Notes under the pieces: model-generated | Told to the model about the DNA's origin: nothing | The model's database searches: none | Seen by the model: only the letters and a program-made list of their open reading frames with translations | Assembly (NCBI RefSeq): GCF_003184905.1 | Contig: NZ_QFRU01000009.1 | Coordinates: 72,150-136,149 of the forward strand | DNA: 64,000 bases | Source of the DNA: Bacillus sp. CGMCC 1.16541 | Lineage (GTDB): Bacteria; Bacillota; Bacilli; Bacillales; Bacillaceae_H | Direction of reading: 5' to 3' | Shown: one piece after another, positions 52,596 to 60,543 of the stretch | Layout of the letters: each line of letters starts with the position of its first letter | Numbering within the stretch: position 1 is the first letter of the stretch | Made by a program: the position numbers and the translations under genes

Positions 52596-53369
52596 ATGAA
52601 TGTATTACAATTGTTTGATTTAACAGGCAAAACCGCCATTGTTACGGGTGGTGGCCGAGGTTTAGGTGCTCAAATTGCGCAAGGATTTGCAGAAGCAGGG
52701 GCAAATGTTGTCCTTTGTTCGCGAAAAGTAGAAGCTTGTCAGGAAGTAGCAACCGAACTTGAGAAATTAGGCGTTCAGACGTTAGCGTTAAAATGTGACG
52801 TTGCAAATACCGAGGATGTTCGTTACGTAGTAAAAGAAACAAAAAAGACATTTGGAACAATCGATATTTTAGTTAACAATAGTGGCGCAACATGGGGAGC
52901 CCCTGTTACAGACATGCCTTTAGAAGCATGGCAAAAAGTAATCGATGTAAATGTAACAGGAACATTTTTAATGAGTCAAGAAGTTGGGAAAGTCATGATT
53001 GAACAGCAAGGAGGCAAAATTATTAACATTGCATCTGTCGCTGGATTAGGTGGAACAGATCCAAGATTTATGGATACAATCGGCTACAATACGAGTAAAG
53101 GAGCCGTTATTACGTTTACAAAAGATTTAGCTGCTAAATGGGGGCAGTACAACATTAACGTAAACGCCCTTGCACCTGGTTTTTTCCCAACAAAAATGTC
53201 AAAAGGAATCATCGAACATGGCAAAGATTCCATCCTACACCGTACACCGCTTCAACGATTTGGAAATGATGATGACTTAAAAGGAGCCGCTCTATTTTTA
53301 GCTTCCAATGCATCAAATTATGTAACGGGTGATGTACTAGTTGTAGACGGTGGCGTTCACACAATGTAA
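52596..53369 (+). CDS. SDR family oxidoreductase
   Basis: 257 aa classical SDR: TGGGRGLGAQIA, NNSGATWG, YNTSKGAV (Tyr-x-x-x-Lys), PGFFPTKMS, VTGDVLVVDGG. GAGGG upstream; 18 bases after the acyl-CoA dehydrogenase, so co-transcribed. Probably reduces or oxidises a hydroxyacyl-CoA intermediate. Confidence 0.88.
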   Translation: MNVLQLFDLTGKTAIVTGGGRGLGAQIAQGFAEAGANVVLCSRKVEACQEVATELEKLGVQTLALKCDVANTEDVRYVVKETKKTFGTIDILVNNSGATWGAPVTDMPLEAWQKVIDVNVTGTFLMSQEVGKVMIEQQGGKIINIASVAGLGGTDPRFMDTIGYNTSKGAVITFTKDLAAKWGQYNINVNALAPGFFPTKMSKGIIEHGKDSILHRTPLQRFGNDDDLKGAALFLASNASNYVTGDVLVVDGGVHTM

Positions 53370-53424
53370 TACCGAACACTCATCAAGGCATACTCTCATT
53401 TAACTGATACACGGAGGGATGAAA

Positions 53425-53549
53425 ATGAGTAAAAAGAAAACATGGTTGGAACATTATCCTCCGATCATCTCAAAGGAAATTAACTTCCGAAAACAAGTGT
53501 TGGTAAAATTTCACGAAGAGTATTAAGAGATAAAGAACATCAAGTGTAA
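53425..53549 (+). pseudogene. Long-chain acyl-CoA ligase reduced to its two ends
   Basis: ATG 53425 (ACGGAGGG upstream) reads MSKKKTWLEHYPPIISKEIN, the typical opening of Bacillus long-chain fatty-acid-CoA ligases (WL-HYP-EI). One base frame away the sequence continues LPKTSVGKISRRVLRD and ends DKEHQV at TAA 53549, the typical closing segment (P-K-T-GK--RR-LR). About 1.5 kb of the adenylation domain is therefore missing. In frame from the start, translation ends at 53526 after 33 residues. See the finding on repeated head-to-tail scars. Confidence 0.85.
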
Positions 53550-53643
53550 AATGTCTAACTTCTATTCACAATTAATAAAAAGAGAAGAAGAGAATATGGT
53601 ATAATTTTCAACGATATTTTTGACATGATGGTGGGGTATAAAC

Positions 53644-54210
53644 GTGAAAAACAAACTAACAGAGAAAAGCATTGAGTTATTTGAACGAAAAGGGTTTAGT
53701 GAGACATCTATTCAAGACATTGTTGATGCGCTTGGCGTAACAAAGGGAACCTTTTATTACTATTTTTCTAGCAAAGAAGAATTGCTGATGAACATTCATC
53801 TTCGTTACATTGATGAAATGTTAAAGCAACAAGACGACATCCTATTAAATGAGACAAAAAGCTGTAAAGATAAACTATTTGAAATCGTCTATATGCTTAT
53901 TCGTCACATTCAAACAGACGGTTCAAGTGCCAAAGTATTTTTTCGAGAGATGAAAAACTTAAGTGAAGAACGACTGAATCAGATTATGGAAAAGCGAGAT
54001 CTTTTTCGTTTTAACATTGAAGAGATTGTGAAACAAGGAATGGAAAGCGGGGAGTTTCGTTCAGATTTAAATCCGAGTATTGTCACATTTGGCATTTTAG
54101 GGATGGCGAATTGGAGTTATCAATGGTTCAATCCAAAAGGAACAATTTCTGATCATGAAGTATCTACAATGTTTCTCGATATCTTATTAAACGGAATCGA
54201 ACAGCAATAG
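53644..54210 (+). CDS. TetR family transcriptional regulator
   Basis: 188 aa. N-terminal HTH: SIQDIVDALGVTKGTFYYYFSSKEELLMNIH; the C-terminal region resembles the FadR/YcdC-like ligand domain (FFREMKNLSEERLNQI). GTG 53644 is the start, GGTGGGG upstream. Two related palindromes (51298, 54252) flank genes of the acyl-CoA cluster, and probably are its operators; the inducer would be an acyl-CoA, by analogy to Bacillus FadR. A TATAAT hexamer lies at about 53597. Confidence 0.88.
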   Translation: MKNKLTEKSIELFERKGFSETSIQDIVDALGVTKGTFYYYFSSKEELLMNIHLRYIDEMLKQQDDILLNETKSCKDKLFEIVYMLIRHIQTDGSSAKVFFREMKNLSEERLNQIMEKRDLFRFNIEEIVKQGMESGEFRSDLNPSIVTFGILGMANWSYQWFNPKGTISDHEVSTMFLDILLNGIEQQ

Positions 54211-54251
54211 GAAGAAGGGAGATTGCTACTATAGCACTCCCTTTCTAAAGC

Positions 54252-54269
54252 ATACTAACTGGTTAGTAT
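54252..54269 (+). promoter_or_regulatory. Operator-like palindrome 2
   Basis: Perfect half-sites ATACTAAC and GTTAGTAT with TG between them, 26 bases before the 3-hydroxyacyl-CoA dehydrogenase start. Close relative of the site at 51298. Confidence 0.65.
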
Positions 54270-54294
54270 TAAACATTTAAAGGAGGAAAAAGAA

Positions 54295-55167
54295 GTGAAG
54301 AGTGAAGATATAAAGCAAATAACCGTTATTGGAGCAGGACAAATGGGACATCAAATTGGAATGCTTTGTGCATTAGGAGGATTCGATACAACGATTCAAG
54401 ACTTAGAGGAAAAAGCTCTTCTCAAAGCTGAACAAAGTTTACAAGCAATTATGGAAAAATGGGTTCAAAAAGGAAAATTATCAGAAGATCAAAAAGAAGC
54501 CGCTTTTCAACGATTATCGTTTACGACTAGCCTTGAAAAAGCATCGACAAACGCTGATTTTATTATTGAAGCAGTTGTGGAACGATTAGATGTGAAGCAA
54601 GAGGTTTTCAAACAGGTTGATCATTTTGCCCCTTCCCATACTATTTTAGCTACTAATAGTTCAACCATTGTTAATAGTTTAATTGCTGATGTGACAAACC
54701 GTGCTGAAAAAGTCGTAAATATGCACTTCTTCTTCCCTCCACTTGTGATGGACTGTGTAGAAGTGGTTATGAGTGAACACACTTCTGAAGAAACCGCTCA
54801 AGTCACAATGGACATTTGTAAGCAAATCAATCGCACTGCTGTGTTACTGAAAAAAGAAATCTCTGGTTTTATCGCAAATCGTATATTAGGAGCTTTACAA
54901 AAAGAAGCAGTTTCACTTTACGAACAAGGAATCGCTGATTTTAAAGATATCGACATCATTTGCAGAAAAGCACTAAACCATCCAATCGGACCATTTGAAT
55001 TAATGGATTTGTCTGGTATTGATGTCGGTTATTATGTCATGCAACAACGTTATAACGAAACGGGAGATTCATCAGATAAACCATTTGCGTGCATCGTGGA
55101 AAAAGTGGAAGAAGGACATTTAAGGTCAAGGATGGTACAGCTATCAAAAAGAAGGAGTGAAAAGTAA
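54295..55167 (+). CDS. 3-hydroxyacyl-CoA (3-hydroxybutyryl-CoA) dehydrogenase
   Basis: 290 aa. NAD fold: ITVIGAGQMGHQIGMLCALGG; catalytic region ATNSSTIVNS, NMHFFFPPLVMDCVEVV (His-containing) and SGFIANRILGAL, HPIGPFELMDLSGID. Oxidises L-3-hydroxyacyl-CoA in beta-oxidation. GTG 54295, with AGGAGG eight bases upstream. Ends immediately before the enoyl-CoA hydratase remnant. Confidence 0.93.
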   Translation: MKSEDIKQITVIGAGQMGHQIGMLCALGGFDTTIQDLEEKALLKAEQSLQAIMEKWVQKGKLSEDQKEAAFQRLSFTTSLEKASTNADFIIEAVVERLDVKQEVFKQVDHFAPSHTILATNSSTIVNSLIADVTNRAEKVVNMHFFFPPLVMDCVEVVMSEHTSEETAQVTMDICKQINRTAVLLKKEISGFIANRILGALQKEAVSLYEQGIADFKDIDIICRKALNHPIGPFELMDLSGIDVGYYVMQQRYNETGDSSDKPFACIVEKVEEGHLRSRMVQLSKRRSEK

Positions 55168-55278
55168 ATGAAGCAATTCTTACAAATTGATATCCATGAA
55201 AAACTTGCAGTTGTGACAATCAATCATCCTCCATTTAGCTTCAACCGCTTGCGACTTTATGAGTCAAGGTTACTTTAA
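55168..55278 (+). pseudogene. Enoyl-CoA hydratase N-terminal remnant
   Basis: ATG 55168 directly follows the upstream stop and reads MKQFLQIDIHEKLAVVTINH, the N-terminal strands of an enoyl-CoA hydratase (VA-VTINHPP). After PPFSFN it becomes unrelated and stops at 55278 (36 codons). The oxyanion-hole region and catalytic Glu residues are missing; the remaining ~230 bases to 55515 show no recognisable tail. Confidence 0.75.
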
Positions 55279-55515
55279 TTAACTATTAACGATTACAACT
55301 TCTGTATCTAAAATCGGAAACAAAAGCTTTCAACTAACACACGGATATATCCTGTTCGCAAACAAAGCAAGTCATTGCCAAAGGAAAAGTTGTGATTGTC
55401 TATTTTGATTTCAACAAACAAGAAAGCCTATCTTACTAAATGATCTTCGTCAACACCTACATGAACATCTTATATGCACGTGAAAATTACTTTTTAAAAA
55501 AGGAGGAGAACCAAC

Positions 55516-56580
55516 GTGAAGGCAAACGATACAATCTCCGTACGACAAGGTGAAGAGCTTGATACACAAAAGCTTCAAACGTTTTTAAATGAACACCTTG
55601 ATATTCCATCTGCACCACTTGAAGTATCGCAATTTTCAGCAGGGCACTCTAATTTAACTTATCAATTGAAAGCAGGGGAATGGGAAGCAGTGTTACGCCG
55701 TCCTCCCCTCGGTCCGCTTGCTCCAAAGGCTCATGATATGGAGCGAGAATACGAAATTATTTCAGCAATTCATCCTCTTTTTTCACCAGCACCAAAACCG
55801 ATTTTGTTTTCAAAAGATGAATCAGTTGTTAGGAGTCCATTTTTTCTAATGGAAAGAAAGCACGGCGTCGTTCTAGATACTTCATTCCCACCCAATACAA
55901 TCATCACAAACGAGCTTTGTCAGCAACTTTCAGAAACAATGGTTGAGCAACTCGTAAAGCTACACAACATTAATTATCATGATACAAAACTAAAGGATAT
56001 CAGCAAGCCACAAGGATTTTTGGAGCGTCAAGTACATGGCTGGATTTCAAGATACGAACGTGCTAAAACGGATGATATAAAAGAAGCGGATCGTGTGATG
56101 AAGTGGTTAACAGAAAACATACCAGTGACTCAAGAACCGACCATCATTCATTATGATTATAAATTAAACAATGCGATGTTTAGCCCAGACTTACAATCAA
56201 TGGTTGGTTTGTTTGATTGGGAAATGACGACAGTTGGTGATCCCCTAGCAGATCTAGGTGTTGCGATGAGCTACTGGACGCAAGCTGATGATCCAGATTT
56301 ACTAAAATCGGGGCTTGGTAAACCACCTGTTACGGTGACAGAAGGATTTTTCACAAGAAGTCAATTCATTGAAATGTACAGTAAAAAGAGTGGCAGAGAC
56401 GTTACCAACATGGACTTTTATTTAACCTTTGCCTATTTTAAATTAGCTGTTATTTGTCAGCAAATTTATTACCGTTACCAAAAAGGGCAAACGAACGACA
56501 AGCGCTTCTCTAGATTTAATCATTTTGTGAACACATTAATTGTTCATGGTACACAGATCATGTCAAAGGAAGTCTTATAA
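55516..56580 (+). CDS. ACAD10-like aminoglycoside-phosphotransferase-fold kinase
   Basis: 354 aa. Phosphotransferase motifs: AGHSNLTYQL, Brenner-type IIHYDYKLNNAMF (about 211-222, catalytic Asp), and FDWEMTTVGDPLADLG (metal-binding Asp). Proteins of this group phosphorylate 4-hydroxyacyl-CoA (ACAD10/11; LvaA in Pseudomonas levulinate catabolism), and are paired with acyl-CoA dehydrogenases. Both an ACAD10-type dehydrogenase (51348) and others lie in the cluster. GTG start with GGAGGAG upstream. Confidence 0.85.
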   Translation: MKANDTISVRQGEELDTQKLQTFLNEHLDIPSAPLEVSQFSAGHSNLTYQLKAGEWEAVLRRPPLGPLAPKAHDMEREYEIISAIHPLFSPAPKPILFSKDESVVRSPFFLMERKHGVVLDTSFPPNTIITNELCQQLSETMVEQLVKLHNINYHDTKLKDISKPQGFLERQVHGWISRYERAKTDDIKEADRVMKWLTENIPVTQEPTIIHYDYKLNNAMFSPDLQSMVGLFDWEMTTVGDPLADLGVAMSYWTQADDPDLLKSGLGKPPVTVTEGFFTRSQFIEMYSKKSGRDVTNMDFYLTFAYFKLAVICQQIYYRYQKGQTNDKRFSRFNHFVNTLIVHGTQIMSKEVL

Positions 56581-56604
56581 TTAACGAGATGACAAGGTGA
56601 CGAA

Positions 56605-57348
56605 ATGACCAAAATACATGTACTACTAAGAAAAGAAGATATATCTTCTGACAAACTAGCGCAAGGCTACAAAATCGCAGTCGTACTTGATGTATTACTT
56701 GCTACAACAACCATTGCGTCTGCTCTTCATGACGGAGCCACGGAAGTGGTTCCTGTCATGGATTGTTTAGAAGCAGAGCGAAAATGTCAAGAATACGAGG
56801 GTGGACGCTACGTTCTTGCAGGAGAAGAGCATGCAAAGCCTATTGAAGGATTTGTCTATCCTAGTCCTTTAATCATTCGTTCATTCATAAAAGATAAAGC
56901 ACTTATTTTATCGACAACCAACGGAACAGTTGCATTGAAAAGAGCATCTCAAGCGAAAAAAGTATACGCCTCATCTCTTTTAAACAATCCTTATGTGGCT
57001 ACTGCCGTGAAACAAAATGAAGATGCTGATACAATTGTAATCATTTGTGCTGGTAACTCAGGAGAAATAAGTTTAGAAGACTTATATGGAGCAGGAGACC
57101 TTATTCATTACCTACTAAAAGACAATCCATCCTCCTATGAATTAACTGACGCAGCAACTGCGGCATTGACTTTTTATAAAGGTTGCTCGAAAGCTTATGA
57201 TGTATTATCCGCTTCACGTGTAGGTCGACTTTTAAAGCGATATGATGCATTAGAAGAATTGGTGTTTGCAGCGAAGAAAGGCACGTTGAATGTTGTTCCT
57301 ATTCTTCAAGGAGAAAAGGTGATTTTAGATTATTCAATTCAACGTTAA
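56605..57348 (+). CDS. comB: 2-phosphosulfolactate phosphatase, ComB family
   Basis: 247 aa. Seen: VVLDVLLATTTIASALHDGA, GGRYVLAGEEHAKPIEGF, STTNGTVAL and IVIICAGNSGEISLEDLYGAGDL, the ComB pattern. In methanogens ComB makes sulfolactate for coenzyme M; in B. subtilis YitC serves in sporulation sulfolactate synthesis. Its role inside this acyl-CoA cluster is unclear, and no comA/comC homologue is next to it. AAGGTGACG upstream. Confidence 0.85.
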   Translation: MTKIHVLLRKEDISSDKLAQGYKIAVVLDVLLATTTIASALHDGATEVVPVMDCLEAERKCQEYEGGRYVLAGEEHAKPIEGFVYPSPLIIRSFIKDKALILSTTNGTVALKRASQAKKVYASSLLNNPYVATAVKQNEDADTIVIICAGNSGEISLEDLYGAGDLIHYLLKDNPSSYELTDAATAALTFYKGCSKAYDVLSASRVGRLLKRYDALEELVFAAKKGTLNVVPILQGEKVILDYSIQR

Positions 57349-57374
57349 TACAAGGCTGAAAGGAGCTAGCTTGA

Positions 57375-59153
57375 ATGAAGCAAACTAACAAACGATACAA
57401 AGGAGCACATTTTTTATTCTCAAAAACAGAATTACACGACATTTTTACTCCTGAAGAGTTCACAGATGAACATCGTATGATTGGCGCAACAGCAAAGCAG
57501 TTTATTGAAAAAGAAGTTGTTCCTTACAAAGATCAAATTGAGCAACAAGATTTTAAACTCGTCACCTCGTTACTAAAAAAAGCAGGAGATTTAGGGTTAC
57601 TAGCACACAGTATCCCTGAACAATACGGTGGTCTTGGTTTAGACAAAGTCAGTAAAAGTATCGTGGGTGAAATGGTCGGACCGTCTAGTGGGTATGGTGT
57701 GGCACATTCTAATCATACATGTATTGCCACGCTCCCGATTACGTATTTTGGAACACCTGAACAAAAAGCAAAATATTTACCGAAAATGGCCGCTGGCGAG
57801 TACATTGGAGCTTATTGTTTAACAGAACCTAACGCTGGATCTGATGCGCTAGCAGCTCAAACAACCGCTCGCTTAAATAAACAAGGAACTCATTATTTAT
57901 TAAATGGCTCAAAGTTATATATTACGAATGCTGTCTTTTCTCAAACATTCATTGTATATGCAAAAGTAGATGGACAACATTTTACCGCTTTCATTGTGGA
58001 AAAAAACTTTAAAGGTCTATTTTTAGGTCCTGAAGAAGACAAAATGGGCATTAAAGGTTCTTCAACTAGAACCGTTATCTTTGAAGATTGCGAAGTGCCT
58101 GTTGACAACGTATTAGGAGAAGTAGGAAAAGGGCATATTATCGCTTTAAATGTCTTAAACCTTGGTCGCTTTAACTTAGGATCTGCATGCATGGGGGCAT
58201 CAAAACACGGATTGAAAAAGACTATGCAATTTGTAGAAGAAAGAAAACAATTCGGTCGCGCAATCGGGCAATTTCCGGCTTCAAAAGAAAAAGTAGCCAA
58301 AATGGCCGCTCGCATTTATGCAGCAGAATCTGTCCAATACCGCACCGCTCAACTATTAGAGGAATCAATTGGTGACCTATATGAATCCACAGATTTCAAA
58401 TTGATCGGTAAGCGAATGAGTGAATATGCAACAGAATGTGCCATCTGTAAGGTGTTCGGCTCAGAAACACTGGATTATGTAGCAGATGAGTCGCTACAAC
58501 TTCACGGTGGAGCTGGATTTATTAAAGAATACGGCATTGAACAAATGTACCGAGATTCTCGCATTAATCGGATTTTTGAAGGAACGAATGAAATTAATCG
58601 CCTTTTGATTCCAACGCACTTATTCCGGAAAGTGGTTAAAGGAGAAATTGAGCTTGAAACAAAAGTACAAGAAGCGCTATTACAACTACAACAGCCTTCT
58701 TCCTATCGTGTAGACGAATGGGCAAAAGAATTGGAAAGTGTTGATTTAATCCGTAACGTCTTCCTACTATGTACGGGTATTGCATATGAATCGTTTGGAA
58801 GTAATCTCGTTAACGAACAAGAAACATTGATGAAGTTAGCTGATCTTGCAATCGCTTTATTCTCTGTAGAATCTGTCGTGTATCGTACATACAAATCGAT
58901 TCTACAACATGGAGAAGTAGCTTCTTCTTTAAAAATGGACTTAACACATACGTATGTAGAAGAACAACTATGGGAAGTCGAGCGAATTAGTCGTCAGCTT
59001 GTAACAGAATTAACTGAGGGAAAAAAGCAACAGCAAATAGTCGGCCTATTCATTCAATCGTGTAGCCGTTACTCTTCTTTCGGTCACACGATTGAACGAA
59101 ATCGACGTATCGCTGATTCACAATATCGTGTACAGCAATATTCTTGTAGCTAA
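57375..59153 (+). CDS. fadE: Acyl-CoA dehydrogenase, FadE-like
   Basis: 592 aa, close to the length of Bacillus FadE. Seen: YCLTEPNAGSDALAAQTTA, KLYITNA, KMGIKGSSTRTVIFEDC, QFGRAIGQFPASKEK, LQLHGGAGFIKEYGIEQMYRDSRINRIFEGTNEINR; after about residue 420 a C-terminal helical extension typical of this subfamily. Introduces the C2-C3 double bond of fatty acyl-CoA. AAAGGAG nine bases before the ATG. Confidence 0.92.
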   Translation: MKQTNKRYKGAHFLFSKTELHDIFTPEEFTDEHRMIGATAKQFIEKEVVPYKDQIEQQDFKLVTSLLKKAGDLGLLAHSIPEQYGGLGLDKVSKSIVGEMVGPSSGYGVAHSNHTCIATLPITYFGTPEQKAKYLPKMAAGEYIGAYCLTEPNAGSDALAAQTTARLNKQGTHYLLNGSKLYITNAVFSQTFIVYAKVDGQHFTAFIVEKNFKGLFLGPEEDKMGIKGSSTRTVIFEDCEVPVDNVLGEVGKGHIIALNVLNLGRFNLGSACMGASKHGLKKTMQFVEERKQFGRAIGQFPASKEKVAKMAARIYAAESVQYRTAQLLEESIGDLYESTDFKLIGKRMSEYATECAICKVFGSETLDYVADESLQLHGGAGFIKEYGIEQMYRDSRINRIFEGTNEINRLLIPTHLFRKVVKGEIELETKVQEALLQLQQPSSYRVDEWAKELESVDLIRNVFLLCTGIAYESFGSNLVNEQETLMKLADLAIALFSVESVVYRTYKSILQHGEVASSLKMDLTHTYVEEQLWEVERISRQLVTELTEGKKQQQIVGLFIQSCSRYSSFGHTIERNRRIADSQYRVQQYSCS

Positions 59154-59159
59154 GGAGGA

Positions 59160-59208
59160 AATGACAGGGTCAGATGTTCTAGTCGACGGCGGATGGCTAC
59201 TAGTATAA
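59160..59208 (+). pseudogene. SDR gene reduced to start and last 14 codons
   Basis: Right after the fadE-like stop, AAGGAGGAA-ATG leads into TGSDVLVDGGWLLV and a stop, i.e. the usual C-terminal end of an SDR (TG--L-VDGGW) fused directly to a start codon with a perfect ribosome site. About 700 bases of the gene are absent. Confidence 0.65.
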
Positions 59209-59232
59209 ACCAATAAAAAGGGAGAGATTGGT

Positions 59233-59388
59233 ATGAGCGAACAACATTTACTTATTGATTATTATCAGTCTGTGATGGTGATTACGTTAAATCGACCAGA
59301 TAGCCTGAATGCTTTTAGCGCTGAGATGATTTTAGGGCTAACAGACGCATTAAAAGAAAAACGTAAACCAATTTTTCAAGGAAAATAA
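59233..59388 (+). pseudogene. Enoyl-CoA hydratase reduced to its two ends
   Basis: ATG 59233 (GGGAGAG upstream) reads MSEQHLLIDYYQSVMVITLN, then RPDSLNAFSAEMILGLTDAL, an enoyl-CoA hydratase N-terminus, and passes without a frame change into KEKRKPIFQGK and TAA. EKRKPxFxG is the usual last segment of the family. The middle ~200 residues with the active site are missing. Product would be 51 residues. Confidence 0.85.
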
Positions 59389-59401
59389 GGGGGAAATAAA
59401 A

Positions 59402-60379
59402 ATGAAAGCAATCCAACTTACACAATACGGTGGTCCAGAAGTATTAAAGGTTGTCGAATTGAACCGACCAACACCAAGTGGCTATGACGTACTCATTGAA
59501 GTTCATGCAGTTGGTGTTAACTACGCTGACACTGCGCGCCGTGAAGGGCAGTACGTAGTGAAAACACCACTGCCGTTTATTCCAGGTGCAGAAATCGCAG
59601 GAGTTGTCGTGGAAGTAGGAGACAACGTGACGAATCTTCAAGTAGGAGATAGAGTCGTGACGTTAATAGAGTCTGGAGGTTACGCAGAATTTGCGCTTGC
59701 TGATGCACGAGGAGTGATTCCGCTTCCAGATGCATTAAGTTACGAGCTTGCAGTTGCGCTCCCACTTCAAGGATTAAGTGCGTATCATGTGTTAAAAACG
59801 ATGGGACGACTAGAAAAAGGGGAAACCGTTCTTGTACACGCTGCTGCTGGTGGAGTAGGAACCATCGCTGTTCAGCTAGCTAAAATTTTCGGGGCAGGAA
59901 CAGTCATCGCAACAGCCAGCACAGAAGAAAAGCTAACTCTCGCTCGTGAAATGGGCGCAGACATTGTCGTTAACTATACGAAAGATGGTTGGGAAAACAA
60001 TGTATTACAAGCAACTGGCGGTAAAGGAGTAGACGTAGCCCTTGAAATGGCGGGAGGAGATGTTTTTTATAAAACATTGAAATGCTTAGCAACATTCGGA
60101 CGCCTTGTAATCTACGGTGTGGCAAGCGGTGAACAAAGTCGTTTTTACCCTTCTTCATTAATGGCTAGAAATCAGTCGGTGATTGGCTTTTTCCTTCCAC
60201 AAATCATGAGAAAGCGCGAATTGCTTCAACCTAGTTTGCAAGAGCTATTTACGTATGTATCAGACGGTCGCTTAAAACTAACCATTGGCGAAGTATTTGC
60301 GATGGAAGAAGCAGCTCACGTGCACGAACTGATGCAAAGTCGTCAAACGAAAGGAAAACTCGTACTCACTCCTAAATGA
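59402..60379 (+). CDS. Quinone oxidoreductase-like MDR (zinc-independent)
   Basis: 325 aa. Medium-chain reductase/dehydrogenase: MKAIQLTQYGGPEVLKV, PFIPGAEIAGVVVEVG, QGLSAYHVL, and NADPH-binding VHAAAGGVGTIAVQLAK. Lacks the Cys cluster of zinc-containing MDRs, so NADPH:quinone oxidoreductase or 2-enoyl-thioester reductase type. AAGGGGG upstream. Last gene of the acyl-CoA cluster. Confidence 0.9.
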   Translation: MKAIQLTQYGGPEVLKVVELNRPTPSGYDVLIEVHAVGVNYADTARREGQYVVKTPLPFIPGAEIAGVVVEVGDNVTNLQVGDRVVTLIESGGYAEFALADARGVIPLPDALSYELAVALPLQGLSAYHVLKTMGRLEKGETVLVHAAAGGVGTIAVQLAKIFGAGTVIATASTEEKLTLAREMGADIVVNYTKDGWENNVLQATGGKGVDVALEMAGGDVFYKTLKCLATFGRLVIYGVASGEQSRFYPSSLMARNQSVIGFFLPQIMRKRELLQPSLQELFTYVSDGRLKLTIGEVFAMEEAAHVHELMQSRQTKGKLVLTPK

Positions 60380-60393
60380 AATTGATAATCCAT

Positions 60394-60432
60394 AAAATCC
60401 TCTTATTCACTCGTCTTATAAGAGGATTTTTT
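60394..60432 (+). terminator. Terminator
   Basis: AAAATCCTCTTAT pairs with ATAAGAGGATTTT, then Ts. Confidence 0.85.
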
Positions 60433-60441
60433 ATGCACTTA

Positions 60442-60469
60442 TTGACAAAAAACAGAGAAATATGATAAT
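60442..60469 (+). promoter_or_regulatory. Sigma-A promoter of htpG
   Basis: TTGACA (60442-60447), 16-bp spacer, GATAAT (60464-60469), just upstream of the CIRCE-like element. Confidence 0.65.
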
Positions 60470-60480
60470 TAAATAGATGA

Positions 60481-60507
60481 TTAGCACTCTTCTTTATCAA
60501 GTGCTAA
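60481..60507 (+). promoter_or_regulatory. CIRCE-like HrcA operator
   Basis: TTAGCACTC - N9 - AAGTGCTAA: one mismatch from the consensus TTAGCACTC-N9-GAGTGCTAA. It lies at the predicted start of transcription, the usual place for HrcA repression. Confidence 0.85.
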
Positions 60508-60543
60508 ATACATACACACAACGAAGTGAAAGGGGAAGTTTTA

